Below are positions 23,263-33,974 of a DNA stretch of 64,000 nt, one piece after another. The position numbers and the translations under genes were made by a program. The stretch comes from Oscheius dolichura (Eukaryota; Nematoda; Chromadorea; Rhabditida; Rhabditidae). The first letter of the stretch is position 1, and every line of letters begins with the position of its first letter. The notes below the pieces were generated by a model, which did not search any database, was not told the DNA's origin, and saw only the letters and a program-made list of their open reading frames with translations. The DNA lies in NCBI GenBank assembly GCA_932521035.1, contig OW051496.1, positions 2,790,001 through 2,854,000 of the forward strand. The letters are read 5' to 3'.

Positions 23263-23725
23263 CAGCTAAAAACCGACACTGTCCAAAATCCGTGTAGATC
23301 CTCTATTTATCTCGTTGTCGTCTTTAATCTGCAATCGACCAGGGTCCCTCCGGTGGCTGAGGTCATTGTGAAGTGAAAAGCCATGAGCCAGGAGAGCGAG
23401 GGTTAGTAGATAGAGGAAAAGAAGGCACAGGAGCATTACAGGAGAATTTGGGTCCTGGGACGAAGAAGTATGGATCATAAATCGGCCAAATTCAAACTAA
23501 CCGTAATCCAAAGCCAGAAATGATGATTCTGATAGAATAAAGGAGGGGCAGATCTTTAAAGTAAAGCCGAAGATTCTTCTCGTGGGATAAGTAGAAAAAA
23601 AAAGGCAACTGCTTTCTTTTGCTGTTTACTGGCACCCTATGTACTCTCTGCAAAAGAGCCAGTTGCTCACCGATTGCACTTTGAGTCGAGGCATCCAAAA
23701 GGGTCACAAGACCGGAAGAAGAACT
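23263..23725 (-). CDS. Possible small membrane protein, 3' exons
   Basis: On the minus strand, a hydrophobic segment (VMLLCLLFLYLLTLALLAHG) is followed by a charged tail (SHRRDPGRLQIKDDNEINRG) and a stop. It is preceded by a CGTCCCAG acceptor, and upstream by an exon-like stretch with closely spaced Cys residues (SCDPFGCLDSKCN). This would suit a small single-pass protein, but the 5' end was not found and the phases are not secured. Confidence 0.3.
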
Positions 23726-24039
23726 GGAAAGAGGATGTTCTCATAAGATTCGGAGATTATGAAAGGAAATACAGTAACCTTCCTAATATAGGCTCGTTTG
23801 ATTTTGAAATTTGAGATTCTCGTCTGGAGAAATCGGTAGAGATGACTTTGTTTCGTGGCTACTAAATGGGATGAGCATGTTAGTTACACTTTTGATTTTT
23901 ATTTAGCCTAATTTGTTTGTGGATGAGAGAAACTGAAGACGATCAAATGGAATGGGCATCTTCATCTGCTGCAGTTTCTTTGGGAGAGAACGCAGATTAT
24001 AGGGCTATGAATACCTATAAGTACCATCGAGGCCATCTT

Positions 24040-24700
24040 TCTGGATCAGTAATATTCTCTAGTTGATACATTTCGAAAAATTTACTCGTTAGCCAGAACA
24101 AGACGAGCTGATCTCCCTCTAAATCTTGTCTTCTCCACATCAGCCAGCTCCGGTCTCTAACCAATTCACCCTCGTATTCCACAAAGACCGCCAGAATCAA
24201 GGATCAAACTATTCTAAACAGCATATATTCACTTTTTTGAAAATTACCGTGGGGAGAATCTAGCAAACTTCCAAAAAAAGGTTCTATAGTAGCTGTAAAA
24301 CACGAAAATTGTCAATTGAGCAACAATGGCCAGTTTTGCCCCCACATTTTCTGTATCCGAACAGTTATTGCTCAGTTATTGAAAGCGTTTTACCTTTTCA
24401 TTAGTTGGTGTCACAGGTGGGTATAGGAAATTGTAAATATCTGTCCATATCCATAATATCTTCCCCTTGATGCTTTTTGGAAATGAATTCCAAAAGTAGA
24501 ACACTTCAAATTTTGCCAGGTAGAAGCACACACATCTAGTGAAATCGTCTCTCCGCGTCTTCTAATATCCTCTACTTGATACATTTTTTTACAATTTAGA
24601 TAGCACTACAAATCAACCATCAATACGTAAATAATCTGATCTCTCCACACCTTGTAATATTCTCTACTCGATACATTTCGACAAATATTTCCATTTTCCA
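24040..24700. repeat. Degenerate repeat block
   Basis: Variants of TAATATTCTCTACTTGATAC with a following A/T-rich run recur at about 24045, 24560 and 24650, with looser relatives at 5500, 5955 and 6345. Their dispersion suggests an old repeat family. Confidence 0.4.
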
Positions 24701-24837
24701 GGAAAGGAGAAGAATTTGATCTCCCTTGACCTTCCTCTGCGTCATCCCTGATTCATCCTCGCCTTTCACAAAGAACACGAGGGCCGTAAACTCTTCCCAT
24801 CATAAATGGAGGAGCCTTTCTCCGTGAAAATAGCCGA

Positions 24838-25423
24838 ATGCTCCGTTTATTTATACTTTTCCCCTCATTTTTAGCAGTTTCTGGGTTACGGTGCTATTCT
24901 ACCCGTGAGTATTCAATAATATTTTATATGTAGAGGGTAATTTAGGAAGTACGAATTCGAACTTCAATGAAGATGGAGAGGTAAAGGAGTGCCGAAACGC
25001 TAAACAATGCTACAAGTGAGAAGGGATTTGCGCGCGCCCGCACCCGTAGAATCTCGGCAGCTGCCCTCCTTGGCATCTGGGTTCAAGTCCCATCAACTGC
25101 CGAGATTTTACGGGTGCCGGCGCAATGAAATCTCGCGTAAAACTGAATAATCCGTTCATTTTTCTTCTATTTTCAGAGCAACCGGTAGTCTTGGCAATTT
25201 CTCTCTTGTTTCTGGCTGTGATGAGACGAAAACGGAATGTACGCTCTTTGGAAATTTGACAAAATGGGAAGAAAACATCGAAAATAATAAAATAGAAGAC
25301 GGAGAATGTAAAAAGAGGGACGAGATCAATTGGTGCTGTTGTGGAACGGATTTATGTAATTTATCCCCCATTTTTTCTTGTAATTATTGTATTTTATCGC
25401 TACTTTATGTACTTTTTATATGA
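24838..25423 (+). CDS. Ly6/activin-receptor-like three-finger protein, GPI-anchor candidate
   Basis: Three exons (24838-24904, 24946-25015, 25177-25423) join in phase to about 127 residues. A signal peptide (MLRLFILFPSFLAVSG) is followed immediately by LRCYS, the usual first Cys of the fold. Further cysteines lead to the diagnostic end WCCCGTDLCN, matching the CCxxDxCN signature of Ly6/uPAR and activin-receptor ectodomains. A hydrophobic C-terminus (ILSLLYVLFI) with nothing after it suggests GPI anchoring. There is no kinase, so this is a small cell-surface protein rather than a receptor kinase. Intron 2 carries a hairpin element with a tRNA-like core. Confidence 0.82.
25025..25128. mobile_element. 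Intronic hairpin element, copy 1, with tRNA-like centre
   Basis: The left arm GCACCCGTAGAATCTCGGCAG is repeated inverted as CTGCCGAGATTTTACGGGTG. Between the arms lies GGGTTCAAGTCCCA, a perfect Pol III B-box with its T stem. Related elements are at 36388-36452 and 40322-40433, with one arm at 28284-28322. Confidence 0.75.
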
Positions 25424-25474
25424 AAAATCTTCATTCATTTTTCAATAATGGTAATAAGGCACAATATATGTGTT

Positions 25475-28400
25475 TCAATCTCTAAATAGTGGATTTTCCA
25501 TGAGGATAGCACAGTCGGATGGATGACGAGCCGGACGAGGACGGGGAGAGACGGAGAGGGAACGGCCAGACTGGTGGGAGGCACTGAAAACGGGATTTAC
25601 AGGATGATTGGTTGGCTGGATAGAAGTAGTTTTGAACTGATAGGGGATAAAAGTAGGTAGGGCAGAACATTATAAAATAAGAACCTGCTATATCGGTCGG
25701 GGAACATCGGCTCGTAGAAGACGGTCTCCGTAAAGGGGCTGACTGGTCGCCCGTCGTGGATCGAAACCCAACGCGACTTCTTGATTATCTGAAAAATGTA
25801 AGAGGTGAACTTCAATACAAAATTAGCAGTTATTCCATAAAATTATGGTCGAAAGCGTATCAATGGCATTGAATGTTATCTTTCAATTTGTTTATAAGAA
25901 CAATTTATAACAGAAAAGAATTCAATGTGCAAGACAAACTTGGCCCCACTATTTTCATCAGACCGCGGTCCATTTTGATCCGTTAGTAAACGGAGTACGG
26001 TAAATTGTAGTGAGGAGAAGCAACGCTATTACAATCTATTGCGGAATTTGTTACGAACTGTTATAAATGGAATGACCAAACCAAAGAAATAATCGAAGAT
26101 ATCACAGAGGAATCACGTTCTTCTTATGATTTCTTGTAAAATATAATAGCCAATACGGGGAAAATAAAAATAGGGCGAAATTGAGATCACCTTGGACGGT
26201 GGCATACAGGCTACGACTAGATACTGTAAGTGTGAAACGTTCTACAACGGACCAGTGCTAAACCGTCTGTGAACTGTTATAAATGTGTTGACCAAAACAA
26301 ATGAAAATTGAATGGGAGGAACAGAATTAGCTTTCGAGGGCAGATGGGTATTCCATGTATTGCACTGTTTCCTGTACTTTTTTAAAAATAAACTAGTCAA
26401 AACAGGAAAGATAAGAAGGGTAGGGAACTGGATTAGCTTTTGCCGATGACATTCCCGTTTGAATTTGGGCTACAGGATATTGTAACTAACCGACACCATT
26501 GGGATAACAAGTGTGAAACTGACTGCGAACTGTTATAAATGAATTGGCCAAAACAGAAAGAAAACAATGCCAAGAAATTGAATTCGCTGAAATCGGACAA
26601 ATTTCCAACACTGCTCGCTATTTTAGGAACTCTTATAAATGTTCTAGCCAAAACTGAGAAAATAACAACGATAAACAACCGACCTTCTTCATTTTCTCGC
26701 CATTCGATCCACCGCTGGCATTACTTCTGGGGGAGGCGTTGCCGCTCCTCGGGGATCTGTCATCCAGCTGGTAGGTCACTGACCGGGGAGAGACATCATC
26801 TAAACATTCTCCTCTTGTTATTATTTATGGGAATTTTTGGGATTTTTAATGTTTAGGGAGCGAGATAAAGATTTCTTCGGATATCAAAATGCTCAATGAA
26901 TAATAGCAGTAGTTTGTCCCAGGTTTTTGCCCTCTTTTCTGCTCTTTTTACCAACCAACCCGGTAAAAATGCCAAAATTCATGGAAAATAGCTTACCAGC
27001 GTAGCCACGATGGCGTGGAGAATGTCTGGGAGAGTTATTCCGAGACAGGGAGCTGAGTTCAATTCTGGGAATAGTCAGCGGTTGGATCGGACGAAGTAGA
27101 TTCTCATCCCGTCCAACGGGCGAGACGGGCTGGACGGGAGACACCGGGCGGACGGGTTCCGATGGCTGAAATTGTCTCCCATTTATATCTCAATTTCCCC
27201 GAAGAAAAAGAAGATTTCCTCCCCCTGGGGCGCACCGCGCAGTCATTTTTGCTGTGTTGTCTTTAGATCTCCACGTGTAGGAGCATGCCCCCGGCGTGGG
27301 GACTGGTCCGCCTTCTCTTTGTTTTCTTAGATGGCGCCAATAACCGGAAATTTCGCCGTTTCAATGAGCAACGAGAGCATCGGTTATTTTGGGGATTAGC
27401 GGAATGACGTCAGCGTCAAGAGAAGACTTATCGAATTTCTTAGAACAGATCAAAAATTATATTGCTGGGCCAGAACATTGGAAATTTCGTCAACGAAAGC
27501 GCTTCAAACTGTTTTCTCCTTGTTTTCAGCCAAAAACTACAGTAAACCTACATTTTTCTCAATTTTCACAACAATATCACCGTTTTCATCTCTTCCATAG
27601 GTTCGGCGTTCGGTGTACTGCGACTGGGAGGCTTGACGTTGAGGCTGAAAGAGACAAATACTTTATAGGGGATACATTGGATCTTTTGAGGAAATCTTCT
27701 TCAAGAACTCGTGATTTGAAGGGAAGATAAAGCTTATTTGAAAAGCTAAATCATGGATAAAGAGGTGCTAAAACATAAATGTTACATTGGAAGAGAGTCA
27801 GGTGTATTTGATCGCCTCGATAAAGAACTAATAGTATCAATCAAGTAGCTTATTTATTGAGGTAGGATCTTGCTGCCACCGAAAACGCTTGAACGGAAGT
27901 ATTTTTTTTTCCTCGCTGGAAGTCCACAGAAGCTACTTCAATAGAATAACTGTTCAAAAGAATTGAGGTCGACCAATGTGATACAATGAAAGCATTTCAA
28001 CATCTATTAGGTTGTCCGAAAAGTTCGCGTTTTTCTTAATTAGCCTTTGATCCTACGCACTTTTTGGGCTGGCTTTGGTGTCAAAATGATCCACTACGAG
28101 TGCTCCAGAACCGTATATGGTTTTCGATATGAGTTTTCTATTACCCTGAGCCGTTACAGACTGTTATATTTCGACATTTTTTGGGTCGAGGTGCTGTGGT
28201 GACTCATCACAACGATTTCGTACGCTAGGGTGGTCCTTTTGAAGGCCTTGACGTTACCTTTCAGCCAAAACACACACAGTGCCCCCTGCCGACATTTTAC
28301 GTATGCGGCGGCGGCGCGTTGCATAACCTTGGATTTCTATTTCATCCATTTTTGCCTCTATTTTCTGATTTTACAATAATCTTTATTTATATAACCATTA

Positions 28401-28849
28401 AAACTATCACAATAAACATCACGAAAGCGAAACAGCCGTTTCTTGAGCAAGCTGTAGTTTTCCATCCTTCTTCGTTCGATTCTGAAAACAATCGAATGAA
28501 ATAACAATTTTTAACAAATAAACTGACCTGAAAAATAATCCACGTCGTTCTCTTGATCAAAGAGAAGCTTATTCCAAAAGAGAAATATTAGAAAAGATAA
28601 ACAGAAACAAAAATAGAAAAATAATTAAAGTCCTGAACGCAAAAAAAAATATACGCAGAGCTTCGCCTCTATTTGGGGTAATTCAACACAGGAAAACGCA
28701 ATAAAAGCCATAAATAAGGCATATAATAATAAATAGAATATCTAAATAAAAAGATAATCATTGAAAACAAACTTACTTGGTGTTTCGTCTAGCATCCTGT
28801 GGAGAGCTCTTGCTGCTCAATCCGCTTCTTCTTTTTCTTTCTTGTACAT
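25475..28849 (-). CDS. Ser/Pro/Arg-rich protein of unknown function, multi-exon
   Basis: Six exons (28849-28777, 28481-28418, 27165-26996, 26799-26684, 25788-25685, 25583-25475) join without a frame break and end at a TGA. The predicted protein is basic and low-complexity: KRRSGLSSKSSPQDARR, then PVRPVSPVQPVSPVGRDE, RNNSPRHSPRHRG, DDRSPRSGNASPRSNASGG, and a more structured tail with SRWVSIHDGRPVSPF and FYEPMFPDRYS. Many SP motifs look like proline-directed kinase sites. I do not recognise the family. More exons probably lie upstream; see 31709-32150. The large intron between 27165 and 28418, and the presumed ones beyond 28849, hold repeats and Kelch copy 2 on the other strand. Confidence 0.55.
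26040..26680. repeat. Degenerate ~240-bp repeat units in an intron
   Basis: The phrase GAACTGTTATAAATG followed by an A-rich 'CCAAAACA' stretch recurs near 26048, 26270, 26527 and 26620. Units are heavily diverged. Similar phrases occur at 13360, 13510 and 7010. Confidence 0.45.
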
Positions 28850-29353
28850 CTAAAAATAATGTAATATCGATTAAAAATAATAGAAAGCAAAATAGAAAAG
28901 ATAAAACAACAAGAGAAAGCAATACAACAAATAATGAAAATGAAATAATGATGAAAAGCGCAAGCGACATGCAATATGCTAATTAGGCTAATTTTTTCTC
29001 AATTTTCTTTGTGTAGCAATTATAAAAGGTAGCTAACATGCTAGGCTATGTGTAACAAATAAGTATAAGCAAAAACAATATGAAAATCATTTTCAGTGGG
29101 ATATCCCTCGCTCTCTGGCGAGTGACACATTCCTCAATTTCTCAATAATCTGTGAAGGTAGCCGGCTAAAACTGTTGTGATCCGAATTGCCGGCAAAAAA
29201 TTATAATAGACAAACACTGGCAAACGCGACAGCCGCAGCAATTTCCGTTTCTTATCAAAGTCTCCCTTATCAAGGACTGTCCCTGCCTCTTCCCTTGTTC
29301 AAATCGACTTTTCCCATTTCTCAACCTTTCCATAAACTATTTCAGCTACTCTA

Positions 29354-30666
29354 ATGGCAACTAATCCTTCTGACGCGAATATCCAACAAGGGGGTGAGAA
29401 ATCATTGAAACCTTTTAGAACTCGAGAGAAATTTCAGTTTCCGATGCTATAACGGCTTTACAAGAGGGCATCGCAGAGATTTCTCACAAAAGTCAGCCAG
29501 ATCTAATACTTTTCAGTGTTACTAATGTTTAGTTGGAAGGATCGAAGGAAAACAAAGTGAAGATCATCTTACAATCCAGGCGAGACCCGTTCCTTTAGAA
29601 GAAAAAAGACAATTGAATCCAAGACAAGTGGATAAGGGGACGGTGGGGAATTGGGGAAGAGAATAAGTAACATTCTTTTAGATTTTAGTCCTTGGAGGAT
29701 ATGACAATGAAATAGAAAAAGTCATTTTGAAAGAAGACAAATGGATCAAATTGGCATTGAAATTACCGAAAGAACTTCGTGCTGGAGGTGCAGTATATCT
29801 GGATGGAGAGATCTATATATTCGGTGGTTGGCAGATGAAGAACGAATTATACAAAATGGATAACAAAACACTGGAATGGATACGATTGGAGGATATGAAT
29901 GAGAAACGACTGGGTATTACAAATAGTAGTGTGGAATGGAATGGATCCATCTGGGTGTTTGGAGGAGTCAGATTAAAAAGTGTGGAAAGATATGATCCGA
30001 AAGAGAACAAATGGATTAAAATGCCGTGAGTTGAATACTTTCCCCCAATTTTTCTCTTCTGCTCGGTTTCCAACGGTCGCGTCTCTCAAACGTCTCTCAA
30101 ACGAGATGATACAACATCTGATACAAGGCTCAATCAGGGCTAATCAATATTTTAGGGACATGAAATATTCGCGAGGTGCTGCAGCTGCAGCTGTTCATAA
30201 TGGCAAATTCATTGTCTGTGGTGGATGTTATTTTCCAAATTATTTGAAAAGTGTGGAATGTTTCGACCCGGAGAGTGGTGTCTGGACGGAGCTGAATAAT
30301 ATGCCAACACCTCTTGATAGTCATTCTCTCATTTCTTATGGAAATAATCTCATTTTAATGGGAGGTTGGAATGGAAAGACACAAGTCAATACTGTACTGG
30401 AAGTGAGCAATCTAGAAGGAAAAGGAACATGGAAACAACTGCCGCCAATGAAACAACCTCGATCTTACTTTTCTGCAGCAGTCCTTGACAATGAGATTTT
30501 TGTAATTGGAGGATCGAATGACACAGACAACCTTCTCGATGAAACTGAAATATTTAATGGAAAAAGCTGGAGAGAGGGTCCCCAGCTTCCCAATGTGTGC
30601 CATGGTATGTCTTCAGTTGTTATTCCCCTCCATTTGGCTGATATCTTTTATAATTACAAAGAGTAA
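29354..30666 (+). CDS. Coiled-coil/Kelch protein, copy 2 (N-terminally shortened)
   Basis: This is a close duplicate of the gene at 17143-18912, including the 5' flank, introns and 3' tail. About 430 bases spanning most coiled-coil exons are missing: MATNPSDAN runs straight into QQG, joining the first exon to the exon that ended in KQQG in copy 1, and the phase is kept. The Kelch region is intact, with YIFGG, WVFGG, FIVCGG, LILMGG and FVIGG. Differences cluster in loop residues between blades, for example GGWQMKNELY in place of GGSMAKELY. The gene probably still encodes a six-blade propeller without the oligomerisation segment. Confidence 0.75.
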
Positions 30667-31708
30667 TCCACTATTAAACGAATAAATCTTTCCCTCCATT
30701 TAAAGTATTGCTAGCCAACCAAATTTTAATTTCTGTAGAGTGTGAGGTTCCGCTTCTTTCCACCCAGCGGACGGTTGGATTCCATTTTTGCGTTTAGCCC
30801 ATGTATGCACTACTTACTATGCAGCCGTGACAAAGGACAGAACCCCGTCCTCAAGCCGGGTTGGAGCATCGTGAGGCGGTACGCTCTACTGGATGCGACA
30901 TCCTCGCCGGCCAGCGACTTCTACCAACAGAAGAAGCAACAACATCAACGGTTATGGATGTGGACTCCCTCTCCCCGTCGACTTGGCCACCTGGGAGAGT
31001 ACCGGCCTACTACCTCGCCGTCCCGCTGTAGCAGTTCAAGAACTCGCGCGGCAATAAAGCCCCTCTACACCTAACATTGAAGCTTGGTGGAAAGCGTGGA
31101 CATTCATAAAGCCCTCGGAACTCAAATATTTGTAAAATTTCCCATTTTTGTAACTCGCAGAAGTCGAAATGAACCAATTTCACTATTTCGAAAAGCTTAT
31201 CAAAAAAAATTGTCTCATGTACAATAATGGAACTTTTATGTGGGCTCTATAACCAAAAAAAAGGAAAATTTCCTAGTTTTTAGATTTCCAAAATTTTACA
31301 TGAGAAACAATAGGAAACGTTTGGTAATCTTTGTTCGATGACGAATTAGTCAATTGTGACTATTCATAGGGACATTGGAGCATTTCAACTTTCCCTAGAA
31401 CTCCTTCACTCACCGGGAAGAGTCCAATGGAGGCAAATGAAAGGCTTACTGTGTTTATGAACAATTTTTGTGAAATGAATCACATCTGATACAAAACGAG
31501 ACTATTCGTAAGTACCCTGGAACCCAAATATTTATAGAAGTTGCTTTCCCCGTTTCCTGGAAAGGCTCGGCGGAAAGGCGCCTGATTTGGACAGCTTTAG
31601 AGGAGGAAAGCAAACAGTCGACACAACATGAGCATGTGTTGAAAGAGACAAAAAATAGGGGATTCGAAGAGGAAACAGGGAAAAGAAGAGGAAGAACCAA
31701 CCTCACTG

Positions 31709-32150
31709 AACGGTGTGCCGTGGATTTTTCGCTCGTAGGATTCGATCGTGTGAGACTCTTCAGAGCCTATTTTCTGAAACCTTTTGGGTCATTTTTTGGA
31801 ATTTTTTGGTTTCGAGGGGAAGTTATAATCTTTCTCTTGTATTTTCTAGGTTTATCGGCAACTTGATATTGCAAAAAAAAGTAGCAGATCCCACCTCGAA
31901 GTGTCCTCCATCATAGGGTCGAACAGCCATGGCGGGGTCGGGTCGGGTCGTCTTGTCTCGTCGTCTTCTCTCGTTCTCGAGCAGCTGTTTGCGTCTGGTT
32001 CTCTGTTCCCGCTGCTCCTCCTTCTCGTCTCTGCCGTCTCTCCTCCCCCCGTACTGTATCCCCTCTCTCCCCATTCCCGCAGTCCCCAAATCCGCGGCAA
32101 GAGTAAATACCGAGCAATTTCCCACGTATTGTCAACATTTTGTTTGAAGG
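31709..32150 (-). CDS. Possible upstream exons of the Ser/Pro/Arg-rich gene
   Basis: On the minus strand, an exon-like stretch ending at a GAG/GTGGGA donor encodes a very charged segment (KEEQREQRTRRKQLLENERR, then AMAVRPYDGGHFE). A following candidate exon (about 31750-31709) encodes IESYERKIHGTPFSE. The phases agree with each other, but the link to 28849 needs further exons I could not find. This may be a separate gene. Confidence 0.3.
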
Positions 32151-32302
32151 AGGGGGAAGAGAAGAAAGGGCCAAGAGGCCAGGGAGCACAGTCGAGAGAG
32201 GATCGGCTATAGGATCGGGGTGGGAATTGCACGCGGCGATTTGCAATCATACGATTTGATTCCAGTAATTCAAATAGCTCCGGTGAAACATTTTGTGAAT
32301 TC

Positions 32303-32817
32303 TAGTCAGAGATATGAAAACTGCCCGATTTGGAGCTGCAGCCGCCGTTTGTAAACGGAAAATAGTCGTTTGTGGTGGTTGCAACGACGAGAGAGAGAGC
32401 CTGAAGAGTGTGGAATGCTTCGACCCGGAGAGCGGAGTGTGGACGGCGTTGAATAACATGCCACGACCTCTCTCTGACCATTATCTGGTCCCGTATGGAA
32501 ATAAACTGGTCGCGATGGGAGCCACGAACAATCGGAAAAACAACTGCCTATTGGAAATGGGCAATTTGGAGGAGAAGGGAGAGTGGAAGGAACTGTCCCT
32601 TATGAAAGAACCAAGCCTTGAATTCTCGATAGCTAAACTTGGAAAGGAGATCTTTCTGATTGGAGGAATGAATGGGAAGGATGAATTGAGCCGGGTGGAA
32701 ATATTCCATGGGAAGCAGTGGCGGAGTGGGCCGACTCTGAACTATAACTGTCGACGACTGGCTGCCGCCACTATTCCCAACGAATTGGCTGATCTCCTTT
32801 GTCCATATAGGAAATAA
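32303..32817 (+). pseudogene. Kelch copy 3, C-terminal half only
   Basis: A single open exon after a TTCTAG acceptor encodes blades with KIVVCGG, KLVAMGA and EIFLIGG and the family tail PNELADLLCPYRK. It aligns with the last exon of Kelch copies 1 and 2 but has diverged much further. The first Kelch exon and the coiled coil are absent upstream. The frame has no stop, so a truncated protein remains possible. The 70 bases before it resemble 37070-37140, suggesting another relic there. Confidence 0.6.
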
Positions 32818-33009
32818 ACTATATGATTCGCGTATTATAAGAAAGAAAGGGAGGTGGTACTTCGGATGTGGACTCCAGGGGCAGGGCGGAAGGACTAATT
32901 ACTGGAACGGAGGGTGAAACGTCGTCCATTACAGATTATCACCCTCACCACCTGGTGGTGATATCACCCTGGTGTAAAATCCTTCTTTCGGGGAAATCTA
33001 CCGTAATTT

Positions 33010-33910
33010 TCAGCTCGACTTCGTCCTCTCGACTTCTCGGAACGCCATGGATACATCAAGGGAGTGGTCAGGGAGATTCTCCACGATCCTGGACGAGGAG
33101 CTCCTCTGGCCATTGTTGCCTTCCGCCACCCGTACAAGTACAAGACTGTCAAGAGTACCATGGTTGCTTGCGAAGGAATGCATACCGGACAGTCCATTTT
33201 TTGCGGTGAAAAGGGTTAGTGCTTACTGTTATGTTTTCATCTTTACATCACATACCTCAGTTTTTATTTCATCAGTGTTTTTAGCCACTATTCACGTTGG
33301 CAACGTCCTGCCTGTCGGAGCCCTTCCCGAAGGTACAAGCATCTGTAACGTTGAAGCCAAGACTGGCGATCGTGGACGGCTAGCCAAAGCCTCTGGTTAG
33401 AACCATTGAAGCTTTATTTATCATTTGTCTCTAGGAAACTACGCTACGGTTATTGCTCACAATCCAGACACCAAGAAGACACGTATTCGCCTTCCTTCCG
33501 GAGCTAAGAAGGTTATTCAATCTGCGAATCGCGCCATGATCGGTTCGTTTTATTTTAACACAGCGGTTCATGTATTATTTTTACAGGACTCATTGCTGGA
33601 GGCGGTAGAACGGATAAGCCGATGTTGAAGGCTGGAAACTGCTACCACAAGTACAAGGCCAAGAGGAACAGCTGGCCACGTGTACGTGGAGTTGCCATGA
33701 ATCCCGTCGAACATCCGCATGGAGGAGGTACGTCAACTTTTGAGTTTATTTATAATGATCATTATTTTAGGTAATCACCAGCATATTGGCCATCCTTCGA
33801 CAGTTCGAAGAGACTGCAGTGCCGGAAAGAAGATCGGTCTTATCGCTGCCCGTAGAACCGGAAGAATTCGAGGAGGAAAGCCGACGAAGAAATCCGATCA
33901 CGAGATGTAA
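33010..33910 (+). pseudogene. 5'-truncated duplicate of the ribosomal protein L8 gene
   Basis: Nearly identical to the inverse of 50516-51415, introns included, so it arose by DNA duplication and not by retroposition. It starts at codon 27 of RPL8; the first 26 residues and the promoter are missing. The break point falls at CAG, and the new upstream sequence happens to end in ATTTTCAG, creating a plausible splice acceptor directly before the coding sequence. All later exons are open: [40 protein letters not shown] and the end [11 protein letters not shown]. Intron differences from the partner (for example CATCAGTG versus CACCAGCG) show two real loci. Confidence 0.85.
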
Positions 33911-33974
33911 TGTCCATTATCATTTATACAATAAATATAGTCATGTTTTATTTGTATGTATTGTGAATTATTGA

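Noticed and set aside
30742..31074. 110-residue plus-strand open frame after Kelch copy 2
   Set aside because: Basic, low-information sequence without a domain; possibly part of a decayed repeat.
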